Positions 61,034-64,000 of a DNA stretch of 64,000 nucleotides are shown one piece after another. The stretch is from Campylobacter upsaliensis (GTDB lineage: Bacteria > Campylobacterota > Campylobacteria > Campylobacterales > Campylobacteraceae). How positions within the stretch are numbered: position 1 is the stretch's first letter; every line of letters starts with the position of its first letter. The notes beneath the pieces were generated by a model that searched no databases, was not told where the DNA came from, and saw nothing but the letters and a program-made list of their open reading frames with translations. The translations under genes were made by a program, and so were the position numbers. The stretch spans positions 1,240,001 through 1,304,000 of the forward strand of contig NZ_LR134372.1 in assembly GCF_900637395.1 (NCBI RefSeq), in the 5' to 3' direction.

Positions 61034-62389
61034 TTAATTTAAAGCAATTAGTAAGAAGTTTCCTAAAGAAATCAAGCTCAAAACGACAATCCCTACATTA
61101 ATCTTATCCCACTCTCTTTTAAAAATTCTCACTAGCAAAAAGCTAATAAAACCAAAAGCAAAGCCCGAAGTTATCGAATAAGTCAGTGGCATCATAATGA
61201 TAGTAAAAAAAGTGCCAACAGCAATAGCACTATCACCAAAATCGATATTTTTCACTTCCATAAACATCAAAATGCCAACCATTACAAGCACAGGGTAAAT
61301 GGCATTAGGCGGTATAGCCTTAAAAAGTGGCAGTAAAAAAAGCGTAAGCGCAAAACAACAAGCCACGACAATAGCAACAAGCCCTGTCCTACCTCCACTC
61401 TCAACCCCCGTTGTGCTTTCCACAAAAGCCGTAACAGTCGAAGTGCCAACACCAGCCCCCAAAACCGAGCTTGCCGCATCAGCCATTAAAGTTTTACCAA
61501 GCTTTTTTTCTCCCTCTACAGGCTTATCAAAAATTTTTCCCCTTGCCCCAACACCTGTAATCGTGCCTATACTATCAAAAAGCTGCGTAATAAAAAAAGT
61601 TAAAATCACAGGGATCATTGCCACGCTTAAAGCACTTTTAATATCAAGCTCAAAAGCGATAGCGCCAAGTCCATTTTCTCGGCTAAAATTTGGTAAAGAA
61701 AAAATTTCATTAGGAAAAATTGCCCCTTCGATATTTAATTTTACTCCGTAATTTTGCATTAAATAAAATGCCACGCTCCAAAGTGCTAAAGAGCTTAGTA
61801 AAACACCCAAAATAAAAGCCGCTCTAAGTTTTAACGCCCAAAAAAATATGACTAAAATTAAAGAAAAAATTCCAAAAAGCACACTAGGATCCTTAAAATT
61901 TCCCACACCCACTAAAGTTGCATCATTTTTAACAATAATGCCCATCTTTTGAAGTCCCAAAAATGCTATAAAGCATCCTATACCAGCACAAATAGCAAGG
62001 CGTAAATCTTTAGGGATATTGCGTATGATCCAAAGACGAAAATTTGTAAAAGAAAGAATTAAAAAAATAAAGCCTGATAAAAACACCGCCCCCAAAGCAC
62101 TCTGCCAAGGAATTTGCTGTGCTATACAGACTGAAAAAGTGAAATAAGCGTTCATTCCCATACCCACACTCATCGCCACAGGGGTGTTTGCAAAAAGTCC
62201 GTTAAATGTGCTTGCAATGATAGTGATTAAAGCAGTAGCGGTAATCAAAGCCTCCAAAGGCATACCTGTGTTACTCACAATGTGAGAATTAACGGGGACA
62301 ATATAAATCATCGTCAAAAAGGTCGTAATACCTGCTAAAAGCTCTGTTTTTATATTTGTCCCATTTTCCTTAAGCTTAAAAATACTCAT
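61034..62389 (-). CDS. NCS2-family purine (guanine/hypoxanthine) permease
   Basis: This 451-residue permease has about 13 hydrophobic segments. 'ELLAGITTFLTMIYIVPVNSHIVSNTGMP' (in parts), 'SVGMGMNAYFTF', 'IGCFIAFLGLQKMGII' and 'STVTAFVESTTGVESGGRTGLVAI' (in parts) are typical of the AzgA/PbuG/YgfQ group that carries hypoxanthine, guanine or adenine by proton symport. It is the first gene of a minus-strand run with the phosphoribosyltransferase next. No purine riboswitch was evident in the 46-bp gap upstream. Confidence 0.9.
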   Translation of the reverse strand: MSIFKLKENGTNIKTELLAGITTFLTMIYIVPVNSHIVSNTGMPLEALITATALITIIASTFNGLFANTPVAMSVGMGMNAYFTFSVCIAQQIPWQSALGAVFLSGFIFLILSFTNFRLWIIRNIPKDLRLAICAGIGCFIAFLGLQKMGIIVKNDATLVGVGNFKDPSVLFGIFSLILVIFFWALKLRAAFILGVLLSSLALWSVAFYLMQNYGVKLNIEGAIFPNEIFSLPNFSRENGLGAIAFELDIKSALSVAMIPVILTFFITQLFDSIGTITGVGARGKIFDKPVEGEKKLGKTLMADAASSVLGAGVGTSTVTAFVESTTGVESGGRTGLVAIVVACCFALTLFLLPLFKAIPPNAIYPVLVMVGILMFMEVKNIDFGDSAIAVGTFFTIIMMPLTYSITSGFAFGFISFLLVRIFKREWDKINVGIVVLSLISLGNFLLIALN

Positions 62390-62435
62390 TGGTAATCCTT
62401 ACATAAACTACACATCAATTTTGACATCAAAAGAC

Positions 62436-64000
62436 TTAAAAATAAAAACCAAATTGACCCAAAACATTAATATTATATTGATCGCTAACAAATTCATTAA
62501 CTACATTAAATCCATAAAAAAACGAATTAGGATAAATAAAATGCGAAGTTAGCCCCCAAGTGATAAGATTAGAGTTAAGACGATGATACTGCACGAAATC
62601 TTGATTAGGAAAGTCTTTGAAACGCACATTATTTTCAATCGTTTTTCCGCTTAATTTATATTCATAAATAAAAAAACTTCCAAGCTTTGTTTGCATCGCT
62701 TCTCGGTCAAAAAGATAGGATAAATTCAATCCACCAGCCAAAGAAGTGGTATGATGATTGATCGCATCGTAAGATTTAGCAAAGACAAGATTGCCATTTT
62801 CACTAAAAGCATCTTGCTTGATAAAATTATAATTAAAATACGCCAAAGGCGTCAAAGTCAAATTATTAAGAGCTTGAAAGTCCTTAGCTAGTCCTAATTG
62901 TAAGGAGCTAAGTAGATTGTCATAATTTGAGTTTAAAGAGCCATTTTGTCCCATAATTGTTCTTGTCATATCATTACTTGCTCTTGCTAAACTCGCACCG
63001 CTTAGAATTTTAAAATTTTGCAAATTTAAAATGTGATTAAATGAAAAATTAAAATATTTATTTTTCAAATTGGCATTTTCAAAATCTAGTCTAGTATCAC
63101 TCACATCTAACCCAAAGCTTAATAGGGAATTTTCATTAACTGCCCCGCCTATGGTAAGATTTAATCCTGTGCTTCGCCCGTCAAAATTATCGCCGTTAAT
63201 TTTTTTGTAATTAGGGCTAAGATTCCAAATATAACGCTTATCCATTTTATCTAATAAGCCCAAATCCATAAAAACATCACTCTCAATACTAGCTGTTAAT
63301 AAAGGATTTTTTTCTAAACTTGCCATTAAATTCCCGGAAGTAAAGCTTGGATTAAGAGCGCTCATCATATTTCTTTGTGCAAAAATGTGCTGCTGATAAT
63401 GAAGTCCGGAAGCACTTTGCATATAGTCATTAGCCTCCAAACTTTCTAAAGTTTTCTCCATAGTTTTCGTATCTGTATTGTCCAAAAAGGCAAAATAGTC
63501 CTTATATCTATCTTGTAAATTATGAATAGAGCGAATGCTTCTTAAGGATCGCCCCATAGTGCTATTCGCACTCTCATATGCGTCTTTTTTAATAACTGGC
63601 TTAACAATGATATGATTAGGTGGTGGCGTGGTCGTTGGTGGAGTAGTTGTTGGCGGTGGTGTAATTGGGCTTGGCTGGGTTACTGGAGGCTGAGGGTTTG
63701 TAATGTCTGGTTGTGGAGTTGGCTGGGGTTGTGGAGCCGGTTGGGGCATTTTATCTTTATTAATGCTTGTTTTATCACTATCTAAAACAGCTACAAAATC
63801 CACAGCATTATTACCCATCACAGAAACGCCACTAAATTGATCTAAATGCGTATTCAATCCACCCAAATCAATGCTAACATAATGCCCACTTGTAAAAAAT
63901 TTCGGCAAAGGGATATATTCTAATTTTCCGCCTTTAATCTCATAAGAATTTGCTATGAGTTTGGAATTTTTATCATTGCCAAAATCAAGTTGCAATTTAG
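62436..64000 (-). CDS. Autotransporter, C-terminal part (5' end beyond the window)
   Basis: The frame is open to the window end, so only the last ~521 residues are seen. A proline-rich linker (about 85-130 of the visible part, repeated Pro/Gln/Thr) separates the passenger end from a translocator region; the last ~280 residues alternate like a beta barrel and end 'GQFGFYF' with terminal Phe. No catalytic motif is in this part. I recall an S8 subtilase autotransporter in C. jejuni close to the purine permease/mla genes, and this is probably its counterpart. A 46-bp gap separates it from the permease gene. Confidence 0.82.
   Translation of the reverse strand, partial: KLQLDFGNDKNSKLIANSYEIKGGKLEYIPLPKFFTSGHYVSIDLGGLNTHLDQFSGVSVMGNNAVDFVAVLDSDKTSINKDKMPQPAPQPQPTPQPDITNPQPPVTQPSPITPPPTTTPPTTTPPPNHIIVKPVIKKDAYESANSTMGRSLRSIRSIHNLQDRYKDYFAFLDNTDTKTMEKTLESLEANDYMQSASGLHYQQHIFAQRNMMSALNPSFTSGNLMASLEKNPLLTASIESDVFMDLGLLDKMDKRYIWNLSPNYKKINGDNFDGRSTGLNLTIGGAVNENSLLSFGLDVSDTRLDFENANLKNKYFNFSFNHILNLQNFKILSGASLARASNDMTRTIMGQNGSLNSNYDNLLSSLQLGLAKDFQALNNLTLTPLAYFNYNFIKQDAFSENGNLVFAKSYDAINHHTTSLAGGLNLSYLFDREAMQTKLGSFFIYEYKLSGKTIENNVRFKDFPNQDFVQYHRLNSNLITWGLTSHFIYPNSFFYGFNVVNEFVSDQYNINVLGQFGFYF

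Noticed and set aside
63600-63750. Proline/threonine-rich repeats near the window end as a separate repeat element
   Set aside because: They are in frame and encode the Pro-rich linker between passenger and barrel of the autotransporter, a common feature of such proteins.
1-64000. CRISPR arrays, tRNA or rRNA genes
   Set aside because: I found no regularly spaced direct repeats and no cloverleaf or rRNA-like sequence other than the tmRNA. Reading by eye could miss a single tRNA, but gene spacing leaves little room.

Overview
The window is low-G+C DNA with dense, often overlapping genes and looks like the chromosome of a thermotolerant Campylobacter. Supporting signs are the tmRNA tag peptide, pseI beside a tandem array of maf genes carrying a poly-G phase-variation tract, three tandem metQ genes, a divergent tup tungstate locus, and gene clusters that I recall from C. 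jejuni in several separate blocks. The block order differs from C. jejuni, so a relative such as the C. upsaliensis/C. helveticus group is plausible, but the sequence alone does not fix the species.

Layout. 1-4535 (minus): a chain running from a small HPt-like protein through tmRNA, a TrmN6-type methyltransferase, a YkgJ cysteine-cluster protein, a TPR lipoprotein, trpC and a HIT protein to a truncated tRNA 2-selenouridine synthase. 4789-10121 (plus): an orphan arsenite pump and a large S6-type serine protease autotransporter. 10173-14340: polA-motA-motB. 14337-18848: dnaJ, the primary sigma factor rpoD, tpx and an AcfC-like binding protein. 18890-31370: a UvrD/Rep helicase, then a long plus-strand run of valS, metN, metI, a methionine-rich leader peptide with hairpin, three metQ genes, flgA, ubiX and a SolA-like oxidase.

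31371-34823 is an accessory island. It holds a compact RiPP locus of graspetide (microviridin/marinostatin) type: a 68-residue precursor, one ATP-grasp ligase coupled to it, and a divergent XRE regulator with two palindromic operators. Next to it are a decayed insertion sequence with 29-bp inverted repeats and a cytosine-5 DNA methyltransferase broken by a frameshift and by the IS. guaA follows and looks compositionally foreign.

36387-46579: a small lipoprotein, a DciA-like protein, uvrC, a membrane coiled-coil protein, pseI, and three maf genes for flagellin glycosylation. The middle maf carries a 39-bp in-frame tandem duplication and a 16-G tract that puts it out of frame. 46659-52724: a degenerate GGDEF-like membrane protein, yceI, a second HIT protein, an SprA-related protein, an EamA transporter and the divergent tupA / tupBC tungstate transporter around a perfect 24-bp palindrome. 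52852-64000: acs, an MFS transporter, rdgB with an overlapping 26-residue membrane ORF, a minus-strand operon (purine permease, phosphoribosyltransferase, MlaA, MlaC, RND exporter) that suggests a lipid-transport module, and the C-terminal part of a second autotransporter cut by the window end.

The strongest discovery candidate is the graspetide locus (31593-33132). Next are the Met-rich attenuator-like leader before the metQ genes, the tup palindrome, and the phase-variable, internally duplicated maf gene.
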